From positions 4,501-68,500 of the forward strand of contig CAAEBC010000038.1 of NCBI GenBank assembly GCA_900753975.1: 64,000 nucleotides of DNA, written 5' to 3'. The stretch comes from Clostridia bacterium. GTDB taxonomy: Bacteria; Bacillota; Clostridia; TANB77; UBA1234. Positions 63,591 to 64,000 of the stretch are shown piece after piece; within the stretch, counting starts at the first letter, position 1, and each line of letters begins with the position of its first letter. Both the position numbers and the translations under genes were made by a program. A model generated the notes under the pieces. It did no database searches, was not told the DNA's origin, and worked only from the letters and a program-made list of their open reading frames with translations.

Positions 63591-64000
63591 ATGAAAAAGC
63601 AAAAACAAGGTATTTCGCTAATAAGTCTGATTATTACGATTATAGTAATAATTATATTGGCGGCGATAGTAATTTTTAGTGGAATGGGGACACCAGAAAA
63701 AGCGCAGTTATCTGATGTTATCGACGGAAGAACTTCACAGTTAACTGACGGAATACAAAGTAGTATGACTGTTACAAACGTGAAAATAACAACAGATGTA
63801 GCAGGAACTGTCGATGCTGGAACAAATGTAACTGATGGAACTACTTTATATATAAGCTTTGATGCAAGTGAAAATGGAACACCAGTAACAGTGACACCAA
63901 GCTTACCTTATGCAATAACAACAAATGGAGATTATGAATTTACATTAACAAATGCAAGTGGAAAAACGAAGACACATAAGGTTAGTGTAACAAATTATAA
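63591..64000 (+). CDS. Pilin-like surface protein, 3' end outside window
   Basis: 136 residues are visible and the frame is open at the window edge. The ATG lies 17 bases after GGAAGGAATGAG. The N-terminus KKQKQGISLISLIITIIVII is a type IV prepilin-like leader: a short basic segment, Gly before the cleavage point and a long hydrophobic helix, with Ser instead of Glu at mature position 5. The rest is Thr/Asn/Gly-rich (TTDVAGTVDAGTNVTDGTTL) and looks like extracellular beta-sandwich sequence (PVTVTPSLPYAITTNGDYEF). It may be a pseudopilin or another surface protein anchored through this helix. Confidence 0.75.
   Translation, partial: MKKQKQGISLISLIITIIVIIILAAIVIFSGMGTPEKAQLSDVIDGRTSQLTDGIQSSMTVTNVKITTDVAGTVDAGTNVTDGTTLYISFDASENGTPVTVTPSLPYAITTNGDYEFTLTNASGKTKTHKVSVTNY

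Overview
The window comes from an AT-rich, Gram-positive, endospore-forming member of the Clostridia, most likely an uncultured or gut-type anaerobe. The supports are: sporulation genes yqfC and yqfD, PolC-type replicase, MutS2, trigger factor-clpP-clpX order, the classic Firmicutes block yqfC-yqfD-...-ybeY-...-cdd-era-yqzL-recO, strong sigma-A type promoters (TTGACA/17/TATAAT-like) and U-tailed hairpin terminators.

Layout. 1-5834: end of a GGGtGRT protein, two tandem paralogous orphan genes, enolase, an acyl-CoA/ACP ligase and a helical unknown with a structured leader. 6029-10425 (minus strand, except one orphan plus-strand gene at 8560): mutS2, a stomatin/NfeD pair. 10588-16798: a GH18 surface hydrolase, an unknown, greA, and an osmoprotectant-type ABC importer whose permease/binding-protein gene is frameshifted. 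17199-23634: a two-component operon with two exported genes, ftsY, a DUF5665-like protein, rimO, pgsA. 23723-31694: lysS, a 48-residue gene, a site-2 protease, tsaD, a phosphoesterase, tig-clpP-clpX and a DUF951 gene. 31742-34617: a candidate minus-strand non-coding RNA, an intact IS150-group insertion sequence, and an orphan gene with several helix-turn-helix units. 34861-44608: polC, mfd, a PrsA-like foldase, a TrmH-family methyltransferase. 44712-52662: an Abi-family gene, a second acyl ligase, recJ-relA-metallohydrolase, tRNA-Leu and tRNA-Cys. 53149-64000: an SLH/Ig surface protein between two nearly identical repeats, the yqfC-recO block, a PIN-domain orphan gene and a truncated pilin-like gene.

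The most striking observation is that three unrelated core-type genes (the importer permease fusion, yqfD and recO) are each broken by one extra base, and in all three the break coincides with an in-frame CGG codon where skipping the C restores the family sequence (NNN C|GGN). Reading the other AT-rich genes by eye I found no other in-frame CGG codon. CGG occurs as an ordinary triplet only in four orphan genes of different codon use (718, 1351, 33643, 62387). This points to +1 frameshifting or quadruplet decoding at CGG in core genes, or else to a systematic sequence artefact; the window alone cannot decide.

Other structure not explained by ordinary genes: a ribosome-binding site separated from its start by a hairpin (5029-5069), a three-hairpin intergenic region before the two-component operon, two large palindromes between convergent genes, a four-copy GC-rich repeat family, and an insertion sequence sitting in the loop of what looks like a split terminator.
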